A DNA stretch of 43,728 bases from CAIKZZ01 sp036742455 (GTDB lineage Bacteria > Pseudomonadota > Gammaproteobacteria > Steroidobacterales > Steroidobacteraceae): the NCBI GenBank assembly GCA_036742455.1, contig DAINQU010000023.1:1-43728 (forward strand). The letters run 5' to 3'. The notes beneath the pieces are model-generated. The model did no database searches and had not been told where the DNA came from. It saw only the letters and a program-made list of their open reading frames with translations. Both the position numbers and the translations under genes were made by a program. This document shows positions 1 through 7,540 of this stretch, piece by piece (position 1 is the stretch's first letter; every line of letters begins with the position of its first letter).

Positions 1-311
1 TGGGCGGTGAAGAGCTTCAAGCTCTGCTCGAGGTAATCGCCGACCATGCGCGGCATGGTGCCGCCGTAGGCGCGGATCATCTGCGACAGGAAGTCCTGAC
101 TCATGATCGGGTCGCCGTCGGTTTCCTGCTCGGCGATCACCTGCAGGAGGATGCTGCGCGTGATGTCCTCGTCGGTCTTTTTGTCGACGACGACGAACTC
201 CACCTTGTCGTTCACGAGCTTGCGGATATCGTTCAGCGTGATGTAACGACTCTCCACCGTGTCGTAGAGACGACGGTTCGGATATTTCTTAATGACGCGC
301 GGTTCGGCCAT
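1..311 (-). CDS. phaR: Polyhydroxyalkanoate synthesis repressor PhaR (3' end outside window)
   Basis: The first ~103 residues are visible, starting MAEPRVIKKYPNRRLYDT and continuing with ESRYITLNDIR. This is the hallmark of the PhaR/PHB accumulation regulator N-terminal DNA-binding domain. Family members repress phasin and PHA synthesis genes and are released when they bind nascent PHA granules. The ATG at 311 is preceded by an AGGAA-type ribosome binding site (GAAGGAACTGCC on the minus strand). The gene runs off the left edge, so the C-terminal granule-associated part is not seen. It lies downstream of gluQ on the same strand, with a GC-rich hairpin between them. Confidence 0.93.
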   Translation of the reverse strand, partial: MAEPRVIKKYPNRRLYDTVESRYITLNDIRKLVNDKVEFVVVDKKTDEDITRSILLQVIAEQETDGDPIMSQDFLSQMIRAYGGTMPRMVGDYLEQSLKLFTA

Positions 312-377
312 GGCAGTTCCTTCGCCGGGTAAGAGCCCAGTCCGACCATCATACGCGCGCGACATTGCGGCGCAACA

Positions 378-402
378 CGGCCGGCGCCCGCGGCGCCGGC
401 CG
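378..402 (-). terminator. GC-only hairpin between gluQ and phaR
   Basis: A perfect 11-bp inverted repeat (378-388 with 392-402, loop CGC) begins immediately after the gluQ stop codon. It has no clear U-tract on the minus strand, so it may be a weak terminator or only a 3'-end stabilising hairpin. Confidence 0.4.
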
Positions 403-403
403 C

Positions 404-1339
404 TCAACGGGCCTCGGTCTCGACCGCGCCGCAGCCGATGAGGCGGGCCGGATCCCAGTGGCGGACGGCCCAGTCGAGCTGGACCCCGGGCGGTGCGGTG
501 CGCAAGTCCGGGGGCAGCGGCTGGCGAAGGGCGCTGAGCACCCGGGACAACGTCGCCGAGGCATCGTGCCCCTCGACCGCCACGGCCTGTTTGGATTTGG
601 AGAGTTTCTCGCCGTGGCGCGCCAGGAGGAGCGGCAGGTGCAGCGTCGCCGGCGAGGGCAGCCCGAGCGCCTGCTGCAGACACACTTGCCGCGGCGTGTT
701 GTCGAGGAGATCCAAGCCCCGCACGACGTCGCTGATGCCTTGATCGGCGTCGTCGACGACGACCGCCAGTTGATAGGCCGGAAAGCCGTCTTTGCGCCAC
801 AGCACAAAATCCCCCACCACGGCCTCGACGTCCTGGGTGATCGCCCCTTGGCTGCGGTCCATCACCGTGACGGGCGCGCAGCCGCGCGTGTCGAAGCGCC
901 AGGCGACCGCCCCCGTGGGGGGCGGGTGGCGATCGCGGCAGCGGCCGGGGTAGCGGACCTCACCGACGTGGCCGGGTGGGGTGTAGGCGCGTCGGTCGCA
1001 GTCGCAGGGGTAGGCGCGGCGGGTCTCGATCAGCGTGTCGAGCGCGGCCCGATAGGCCTCGGTGCGGGTGTGCTGATAGCGCACCGGACCGTCCCAGTGC
1101 AGGCCGTAGGCGTCGAGAGTGCGCAGGATGTCGTCGGCCGCGCCCGGCTGCTCGCGCGCCCGATCGATGTCCTCGATGCGCACGAGCCACTCGCCGCCCG
1201 CGTGACGGGCGTCGAGATAGCTGCCGACCGCGGCCAGCAGCGAGCCTTCGTGGAGTCGCCCCGTCGGCGACGGGGCGAAGCGACCGCGCTTAACGGTAGC
1301 GGTCGTCCCGGTCGCCGTACTGCTTCTCGCGACGTTCAC
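404..1339 (-). CDS. gluQ: Glutamyl-Q tRNA(Asp) synthetase
   Basis: A paralogue of the GluRS catalytic domain that attaches glutamate to queuosine at the wobble position of tRNA-Asp. The class I signature is visible as GRFAPSPTGRLHEGSLLAA near the N-terminus, followed by VRIEDID and by a KLSKSK (KMSKS-like) loop. Cys residues of the small zinc site appear in PCDCDR and around YPGRC. There is no anticodon-binding domain, as expected at ~310 residues. I chose the GTG at 1339 because it has AGGA five bases upstream; the open frame extends to a TTG at 1372 without such a site. The gene overlaps the 3' end of dksA by about 50 bp, the classical dksA-gluQ arrangement. The queuosine enzyme QueF is encoded just upstream on the same strand. 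Confidence 0.93.
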   Translation of the reverse strand: MNVARSSTATGTTATVKRGRFAPSPTGRLHEGSLLAAVGSYLDARHAGGEWLVRIEDIDRAREQPGAADDILRTLDAYGLHWDGPVRYQHTRTEAYRAALDTLIETRRAYPCDCDRRAYTPPGHVGEVRYPGRCRDRHPPPTGAVAWRFDTRGCAPVTVMDRSQGAITQDVEAVVGDFVLWRKDGFPAYQLAVVVDDADQGISDVVRGLDLLDNTPRQVCLQQALGLPSPATLHLPLLLARHGEKLSKSKQAVAVEGHDASATLSRVLSALRQPLPPDLRTAPPGVQLDWAVRHWDPARLIGCGAVETEAR

Positions 1340-2339
1340 GGCGTTCCTGAGCCTCGATGGACAGGGTCGCAACGGGGCGCGCTTCGAGGCGCTTGATGCC
1401 GATCTCTTCGCCGGTCTCGGCGCAGTAACCGAACGAGCCGTCCTCGATGCGCTCGAGCGCTTGGTCGATCTTGCGGATCAACTTGCGCTCGCGATCGCGG
1501 GTGCGCAGTTCGAGCGAGAACTCCGACTCGAGCGTGGCGCGATCGTTCGGGTCGGGCGGGTTGGCCGCCTCGTCCTTCATGTGCGTCACGGTGCGATCGA
1601 CTTCTTCCATGAGCTCGCGCTTCCAGGTCGAGAGGATCGTCCGGAAGTGCGCAAGCTGTTCCTTGCCCATGTACTCCTCGCCTTTCTTGGCGAGGTAGGG
1701 CTTCACATTGCGGGGCCCCGAGAGCAGCGATAACGAGTGTTCCATCTCGTCGTCGGACTCGGTGGGCGAGGCGACGGGTAAACGGGGGGCGGGTTTAAGG
1801 ATCTGGTCTTCCATGGGAGGAGCCGGCGTTTTAGCCGGCTTCTTGGGGGCGGGCGCGGCCTTGGGCGCGGGCGCGGGCGCCGCAACCACGGCCGCCGCAG
1901 GGGCGACCTCGGCGACGGGCTCGGGCTTCGCGGCCGGGGTGGCTTTCGCGACCGACGCGGGTTTCGGGGGCGTCGCGGCCTTCTTGGGCGCGGCGGCGGG
2001 CTTGGCAGCCGGCGCCTTCGGCGCAGGCTTCACGGCGGATGGCGCCTTCGGACTCGGAGCAGGCTTCTTCGACGCCGGCTTCGCAGCCGGCTTGGCCGCG
2101 GGCTTCGCGGCCGGCTTTGCGGCGGGCTTCGCCGGCTTGGCCGCAGGCTTCGCCGACGGCTTGGCGGCGGCCTTGGCCGCGGGCTTTGCGGCCGGTTTGG
2201 CGACCTTGGCCTTGGCTTTCGCGCTGGCAGGGGCTTTCTTGGCCGGCGCGGGCTTCGCGGCGGCTTTGGTCACCGGCTTCTTCGCTGCCGTCTTTTTGGT
2301 GGCCCCCTTGCTGCTCTGGGGCTTCTTCTTGTCGGCCAT
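1290..2339 (-). CDS. dksA: RNA polymerase-binding transcription factor DksA, long N-terminal extension, cysteine-poor finger
   Basis: DksA binds the RNA polymerase secondary channel and works with ppGpp in the stringent response. The C-terminal ~145 residues carry the coiled-coil region (KEQLAHFRTILSTWKREL, then the acidic tip DPNDRATLESE) and the globular end SFGYCAETGEEIGIKRLEAR. Only one of the four zinc-finger cysteines remains: the second is Thr, and the downstream pair is Ser and Ala (TLSIEAQER). The first ~170 residues are a Lys/Ala/Pro-rich, histone-H1-like low-complexity tail. I chose the ATG at 2339 because GGAG lies six bases upstream; an in-frame ATG at 2351 lacks a good site. The gene overlaps gluQ, with which it is probably co-transcribed. 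Confidence 0.95.
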   Translation of the reverse strand: MADKKKPQSSKGATKKTAAKKPVTKAAAKPAPAKKAPASAKAKAKVAKPAAKPAAKAAAKPSAKPAAKPAKPAAKPAAKPAAKPAAKPASKKPAPSPKAPSAVKPAPKAPAAKPAAAPKKAATPPKPASVAKATPAAKPEPVAEVAPAAAVVAAPAPAPKAAPAPKKPAKTPAPPMEDQILKPAPRLPVASPTESDDEMEHSLSLLSGPRNVKPYLAKKGEEYMGKEQLAHFRTILSTWKRELMEEVDRTVTHMKDEAANPPDPNDRATLESEFSLELRTRDRERKLIRKIDQALERIEDGSFGYCAETGEEIGIKRLEARPVATLSIEAQERRERREKQYGDRDDRYR

Positions 2340-2416
2340 GTCGAACTCCATTACGAAGGTCTGTCCATCTTTTTCGAGTATAGACCGCCCGGATGGAGGC
2401 GGTATTGCGATTTATC

Positions 2417-2830
2417 TCAACCCGGATGACCGGCGAGCACCACGGTCGGTGCCGGGGTCCAGTTCGCCGCGCGGTGCTCGGCGACGACGCTCGTGTACAG
2501 GCCACCGCGCACGTTGAAGGTGCCGGTGATGCGCAAGAAGCGCGGGTTCAAGGCCGCGGCGAGCGTGTCGGCGATCTCGTTGGTGACCGCTTCGTGGAAG
2601 CAGCCGCGCTCGCGGAAGCTCCAGGTGTAGAGCTTCAAGCTCTTGAGCTCCACGCAGCTGGCCTCGGGGATGTACTCGAGGAGAATCTCCGCAAAGTCCG
2701 GCTGGCCCGTCACGGGGCACAAGCAGGTGAATTCGGGGATGCGGATACGAATGACGAAATCCCGCCCGGGGTTCGGGTTCGGGAAGGTGTCTACGTGATC
2801 CTGGGGAACAGTCAAATTGCGATCGACCAT
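2417..2830 (-). CDS. queF: NADPH-dependent 7-cyano-7-deazaguanine reductase (unimodular QueF)
   Basis: Reduces the nitrile preQ0 to the amine preQ1 in queuosine biosynthesis. Visible motifs are the catalytic Cys and Asp in CLCPVTGQPDFAE, the QueF signature ELKSLKLY, and the substrate-site stretch ERGCFHEAVTNEI, then FNVRGG. At ~137 residues it matches the short, single-domain type rather than the two-domain E. coli type. The ATG at 2830 starts at the usual point (..HVDTFPNPNPGRDF). An upstream in-frame GTG at 2893 would add 21 residues and cannot be excluded. It sits just upstream of dksA-gluQ and faces away from smc. Its link to GluQ (glutamylation of queuosine) is a functional rather than a structural connection. 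Confidence 0.92.
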   Translation of the reverse strand: MVDRNLTVPQDHVDTFPNPNPGRDFVIRIRIPEFTCLCPVTGQPDFAEILLEYIPEASCVELKSLKLYTWSFRERGCFHEAVTNEIADTLAAALNPRFLRITGTFNVRGGLYTSVVAEHRAANWTPAPTVVLAGHPG

Positions 2831-2962
2831 GGGGGTGCCTGTCAACGGGTCGCAGAAGAGAGGCGCGTACTCTACACTAGACCGCGGTGTCACGGTTTTG
2901 ACCCATTTCCCGGTGTTCTGACCCTTTCAGATCACTGAGGACCATAAGAATCAAGGTCTTGC

Positions 2963-5900
2963 ATGCGTTTATCCAAGTTAAAACTCGCCGGGTTCAAGAG
3001 TTTCGTCGACCCGACGACGGTTCATCTGCCCGCCAACCTCACCGGCGTCGTCGGTCCGAACGGCTGCGGCAAGTCGAATATCATCGATGCCGTGCGCTGG
3101 GTCATGGGCGAGATCTCCGCCAAGCACCTGCGCGGCAACGACATGACGGACGTCATCTTCTCCGGTGCCGCGGGGCGTAAGCCGGTCGGCACCGCCTCGG
3201 TCGAGCTCGTCTTCGACAACTCCGACGGCTCGCTGACGGGCTCCTACGCGGCCTACGCCGAGGTGTCGTTGAAGCGCCAGGTGTCCCGCGACGGCCAGTC
3301 CACGTATTTCATCAACGGCTCGCGTTGCCGCCGTAAAGACATCACCCAGCTCTTCTTAGGCACCGGCCTTGGCAGTCGCTCCTACGCGATCATCGAGCAG
3401 GGCATGATCTCGCGCCTCATCGAGGCGAAGCCCGACGACCTGCGCGCCTTCCTCGAAGAAGCCGCCGGCATCTCCAAGTATAAAGAGCGTCGCAAAGAGA
3501 CCGAGAGCCGCATCGCGCACACGCGCGAGAACCTCGATCGTCTCAACGACATTCGCGAAGAACTCGATAAGCAGTTGAAACACCTGCAGCGCCAGGCGGT
3601 GACCGCCCGACGCTATCAGGGCCTGAAGGAAGACGAGCGCAAGCTCAAGGCCGAGCTGCTCGCCTTGCGCCTGCGCGACCTCGACGCCGAGTCCGGGACG
3701 CGCACCGCGGCGGTGACGGCGGCGGAACTCGCCCTCGAAGCGGCGATCGCGCAGCTGCGTGGCGCCGAAGCGGCCATCGAGAAGGGCCGTGAGCGCCACA
3801 CCCGCGAGACCGAAGTGCTCTCCGAGGTGCAGGCGCGCTACTACCAAGCCGGCGCCGAAGCCGCCCGCTGCGAGCAGGCGATCTCGCACGCCAAGGAACT
3901 GCGCACCCGCCAGCGCACCGATCTCGAGCAAGCCAATCAGGCCTTCCAAGAGGCCTCCACCTTGCACGCCCGCGACGAGGCCGAGCACGCGAACCTCACC
4001 GAGGCGCTGTCGACCTTGGAGCCGGCGCTCGCCGAGGCGCGCGCCGCGGAGGCCGCCTCGCGGGTGGCCCTGTCGGCGGCCGAGGAGGCCATGCAGGGCT
4101 TCCAGCAGCGCTGGGAAGTGTTCACGCGCGACGGCGCCCAGGAGAACCAGAAGGCGATGGTCGAGCGCGCGCGCATCGAGCAGCTCGACGGTCGTCTGCG
4201 CCGCAGCCTGCAGCAGCAGGAGCGGGTGCACACCGAGCGCGACAACCTCGCCGCGCAAGACGTGTCGGCCACGCTCACCGAGCTGCAGGGCAAGCGCGAT
4301 GCCGCCCAGCAGGAGTCGGAGGCGGCGCAGGCGCGCATGCAGGCGCTGATCCGCGACTACAACAACGCTCGCGACGCCGAACGCGCCGCCCAAACCGCGC
4401 TCGACAAGGCACGCACCGATCTGTCGCGCGTGCGCGGTCAGGTCGTCTCGCTCGAGGCCATGCAGCAGGCTGCCCTCGGCCAGGTGAAGGGGCAGGTGGT
4501 CGATTGGCTGAAGGGCCGCTCGCTCGCCGACAAGCCGCGTCTCGCGCAAGGGCTCACCGTCGAGTCCGGCTGGTCGCGCGCGGTCGAGACCGTGCTCGGC
4601 AGTTACCTCGAGGCCGTGTGCGTCGACGGTCTCGATGCGGTCTCCTCGATCGTCGGCGACTTTAAAGTCGGCCAAGTCACGTTCATCGGCGGCGGCATCG
4701 CCCCGAGCGCGACGACGCAGGGCGCGGAGCGCCTGCGCGCCAAGGTCCAAGGTCCGGCGGTGCTCGACGAACTCTTAGGCGCGGTGCTCGCCGTCGACAC
4801 GTTGGGCGATGCGCTGGCGAAGCGCGCGTCACTCGCCCCGGGCGAGTCGATCATCACGAAGGACGGGGTCTGGATCGGCCGCGAGTGGTTGCGCGTCAGT
4901 CGCGACCGCGACGCCCACGCGGGCGTTCTGGAGCGCGAGCAGGAGCTGCGCACGCTCAAAGAACAGGTCAAAGCGGCGGAAGGCGCGCTCGCCGAGCGCG
5001 ATCAGGCTCTCGTCGCCGCGCGCGACGCGATCAAGACACTCGACCGCGCCCGCGAGGAGACGCAGGCCGAGGCCAACCGGGCACACCGCCAGTTCGTGGA
5101 ACTGCGCGGTCAGTACGACAACCTGAAGTCGCGCGCCCAGCAGAACAGCGAACGCTTAGAGCGCCTCGGACGCGAGTCCGAAGAACTCGCCCGCGAGATC
5201 GCGACCGCCGAGCAAGAAGGCCGCGACGCGCGCGGTCGCCTGTCCGTCGCGGTCGAGGCGATGAGCGCGGCCGAAGCGCGCCGTCCGGGACTCGAAGCCG
5301 AGCGCGTCGCCTTACGCGGCGACCTCGATGCGGCCCGTCCGGCCGCCGAAGCGGCGCGTCGCGCCGCCCAGCAAGCCGAAATCGCGGTCGAGTCGCGGCG
5401 CTCCTCGCGCCAGTCGCTCGCGACGAGTCTCGCGCGCCTCGTGGCGCAGCGCGATCAGATCGAGACGCGCCGCGCCCACTTGCAGAGCGAGTTGGCCGCG
5501 AGCGAAGCGCCGTTGGCGAGCCTGACCGCGGATTTGGAGCGGTTGCTCGCGGCGCGGCTGTCGAGCGAACAGGCGTTGGCGGCGCAGCGCGTCGTCGTCG
5601 AGACCGCCGAAGGCGAGTTCCAGTCGCTCGATCACGCCCGTGTGACCGCCGAGCAGCGCGTCGAGTCGGGGCGGGCGGCAGCCTCGCGGGCGCAGCTGGC
5701 GGCGCAAGAGACCCGCGTGCGGCGCGAGTCGTTGAACGAGCAGTTTGCGCTGACGCGTTTCGATCTGGACGAAGTGACCGCGGCGTTGCCGGCGGACGCT
5801 AAGGTTGCGACCTGGGAGACGCAGGTCGCCGAGGTCGAGGGCAAGATCGAGCGCTTGGGTCAGGTCAACCTCGCGGCCATCGACGAGTTCAAGGAACAGT

Positions 5901-6472
5901 CGGAGCGCAAGGAATACCTCGACAAGCAGTTTGCCGACCTCACCGAGGCGTTGAACTCGCTCGAGAGCGCGATCCGCAAGATCGACCGGGAGACGCGCGA
6001 GCGCTTCCAGGACACTTTCGACAAGGTCAACGCGGGCCTGCAGGCCAAGTTCCCGAGGCTCTTCGGCGGCGGCAACGCCTACCTCGAGCTCACCGGGGAC
6101 GATGTGCTCGAGTCCGGGGTCGCCGTCATGGCGCGTCCGCCGGGCAAGCGCAACTCGACGATCAGCCAGCTGTCGGGCGGTGAGAAGGCGTTGACGGCCG
6201 TTGCGCTCGTCTTCTCGATCTTCGACCTGAACCCGGCGCCGTTCTGCTTGCTCGACGAGGTCGACGCGCCGCTCGACGAACACAACGTCGGTCGCTTCTG
6301 CGAGATCGTGCGCGAGATGAGCGAACGCGTGCAGTTCGTGTTCATCACGCACAACAAGAACACGATGGAACTGGCGAGCCAACTCGTCGGCGTCACGATG
6401 AACGAGCCGGGCGTGTCGCGCCTCGTCTCGGTGGACGTCGACGAAGCGCTGCGGATGGCAGCGGCCGGTTGA
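2963..6472 (+). CDS. smc: Chromosome segregation ATPase Smc
   Basis: The 1169-residue SMC subunit of the bacterial condensin that organises and segregates the chromosome with ScpA and ScpB. The N-terminus has the Walker A motif GPNGCGKSN at residues 31-39. Two long Ala/Glu/Arg-rich coiled coils flank a hinge at roughly residues 500-660 (DWLKGRSLADKPRLA.. to ..DGVWIGREWL). The C-terminal head holds the ABC signature QLSGGEKALTA and the Walker B/D-loop FCLLDEVDAPLDEHN. The length is typical. AAGG precedes the ATG. It is followed 16 bp later by zipA and then ligA, a conserved order in gammaproteobacteria. The partners scpA and scpB lie at 17.8-19.5 kb. Confidence 0.97.
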   Translation: MRLSKLKLAGFKSFVDPTTVHLPANLTGVVGPNGCGKSNIIDAVRWVMGEISAKHLRGNDMTDVIFSGAAGRKPVGTASVELVFDNSDGSLTGSYAAYAEVSLKRQVSRDGQSTYFINGSRCRRKDITQLFLGTGLGSRSYAIIEQGMISRLIEAKPDDLRAFLEEAAGISKYKERRKETESRIAHTRENLDRLNDIREELDKQLKHLQRQAVTARRYQGLKEDERKLKAELLALRLRDLDAESGTRTAAVTAAELALEAAIAQLRGAEAAIEKGRERHTRETEVLSEVQARYYQAGAEAARCEQAISHAKELRTRQRTDLEQANQAFQEASTLHARDEAEHANLTEALSTLEPALAEARAAEAASRVALSAAEEAMQGFQQRWEVFTRDGAQENQKAMVERARIEQLDGRLRRSLQQQERVHTERDNLAAQDVSATLTELQGKRDAAQQESEAAQARMQALIRDYNNARDAERAAQTALDKARTDLSRVRGQVVSLEAMQQAALGQVKGQVVDWLKGRSLADKPRLAQGLTVESGWSRAVETVLGSYLEAVCVDGLDAVSSIVGDFKVGQVTFIGGGIAPSATTQGAERLRAKVQGPAVLDELLGAVLAVDTLGDALAKRASLAPGESIITKDGVWIGREWLRVSRDRDAHAGVLEREQELRTLKEQVKAAEGALAERDQALVAARDAIKTLDRAREETQAEANRAHRQFVELRGQYDNLKSRAQQNSERLERLGRESEELAREIATAEQEGRDARGRLSVAVEAMSAAEARRPGLEAERVALRGDLDAARPAAEAARRAAQQAEIAVESRRSSRQSLATSLARLVAQRDQIETRRAHLQSELAASEAPLASLTADLERLLAARLSSEQALAAQRVVVETAEGEFQSLDHARVTAEQRVESGRAAASRAQLAAQETRVRRESLNEQFALTRFDLDEVTAALPADAKVATWETQVAEVEGKIERLGQVNLAAIDEFKEQSERKEYLDKQFADLTEALNSLESAIRKIDRETRERFQDTFDKVNAGLQAKFPRLFGGGNAYLELTGDDVLESGVAVMARPPGKRNSTISQLSGGEKALTAVALVFSIFDLNPAPFCLLDEVDAPLDEHNVGRFCEIVREMSERVQFVFITHNKNTMELASQLVGVTMNEPGVSRLVSVDVDEALRMAAAG

Positions 6473-6488
6473 GCCGAGGAGTCCTCTC

Positions 6489-7536
6489 ATGATGGCGGAA
6501 CTGCGTCTGATCCTCTTGGGTGCCGGGGTGCTGATCATTCTCGGCATCTGGGCGTGGGGGCGATGGTCCACGTACCGCGCGAACCGAGCGGCCGCCGCAG
6601 CGGCGGCCGCGGCACTCGCGGCGGAGCAGGGCTACACCGACGCGGAACCCGCCGACGGCGACGAGCGCTTTGGGCCGGCACGCGATGCGCCGTTGCCCTT
6701 CGATGCCGATGACGAGTACGCCGACACCACCGTCCTGTCGCCCGCTGACATCCGTCGGCCGCCGATCGATCCGCCGATCATCACGATCAGCGATCTGCCG
6801 GACGACGTGAACCAGGTGGAACTCTCCACGCCGCCCGCCGCGGCACCGGCCGTGCCGGTGCTCGATACCCCGCGACCGGCGCCGCCGGTGCTCGAACCGC
6901 TCGGTAAGATCATGGCGAGTGGCGCGCGNNNNNNNNNNNNNNNNNNNNNNNNNNNNNNNNNNNNNNNNNNNNNNNNNNNNNNNNNNNNNNNNNNNNNNNN
7001 NNNNNNNNNNNNNNNNNNNNNNNNNNNNCCCGGCGCCCGCACCCGCGGCAGCGCCGAGCCCCACCGTGGCGCCGGCGAACGATACGAAGCCCGATCGGCA
7101 GCAGCGCATTATTGCGGTGCGGCTCGTCATGCTCTCCGGTCGCCTCGCGTCGGGGGAGCAACTCGTGCAAGCCTTCCGCGCCGAACAACTCGACTACGGC
7201 CGCTACCGAATCTTCCATCGGATGGTGGACGGTGATCGGCCGCTCTTCAGTGTCGCGAGCCTCGTCGAGCCCGGATCCTTCGATCCGGACACGATGGCCA
7301 CCGAGCGCTATCTCGGCGTGTCGCTCTTTGCCGTGTTCCCCGGTCCGCGCCCGGCGCCGGAAGCCTTCGACGAGTTGATCGCCACCGGCCGTCGGCTCGC
7401 GAACCGATTGGGCGCGGCCCTGCAGGACGACATGGGTCAGAGTCTCACCGGCGCGCGCTTGATCGCGCTGCGCGAGGAGCTCGTGAATTTTGAGAGCGCG
7501 CTGTCGGCGACCCGGTCGGGCCGACGCCCGGACTGA
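6489..7536 (+). CDS. zipA: Cell division protein ZipA (interrupted by an assembly gap)
   Basis: ZipA anchors FtsZ protofilaments to the inner membrane at the septum. The N-terminal part is a single membrane anchor (LILLGAGVLIILGIWAWG) followed by an Ala-, Pro- and Asp-rich linker. After the 100-N gap the C-terminal FtsZ-binding domain is read in another frame, from RIIAVRLVMLSGRLASGEQ to a stop at 7536. It includes YRIFHRM, SVASLVEPGSFD and GVSLFAVFPGPRP, typical of the ZipA C-terminal fold. The frame change is explained by the placeholder gap length, so I read this as one intact gene rather than a pseudogene. Start: the ATG at 6489, or the next codon; GAGGAG lies upstream. It is bracketed by smc and ligA. 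Confidence 0.9.
6929..7028. other. Assembly gap, 100 N
   Basis: Exactly 100 undetermined bases inside the Pro/Ala-rich linker of zipA. The reading frame differs on the two sides, so the true length is not 100. Confidence 0.98.
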
Positions 7537-7540
7537 GCGC

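Noticed and set aside
1708..2517. Plus-strand Gly/Ala-rich 269-residue frame
   Set aside because: It is the antisense of the Lys/Ala/Pro tail of dksA; GC-rich codon bias keeps the frame open.
3356..6571. Long minus-strand frames inside smc
   Set aside because: They are antisense shadows of an intact, unmistakable smc gene, and their composition shows no domain.
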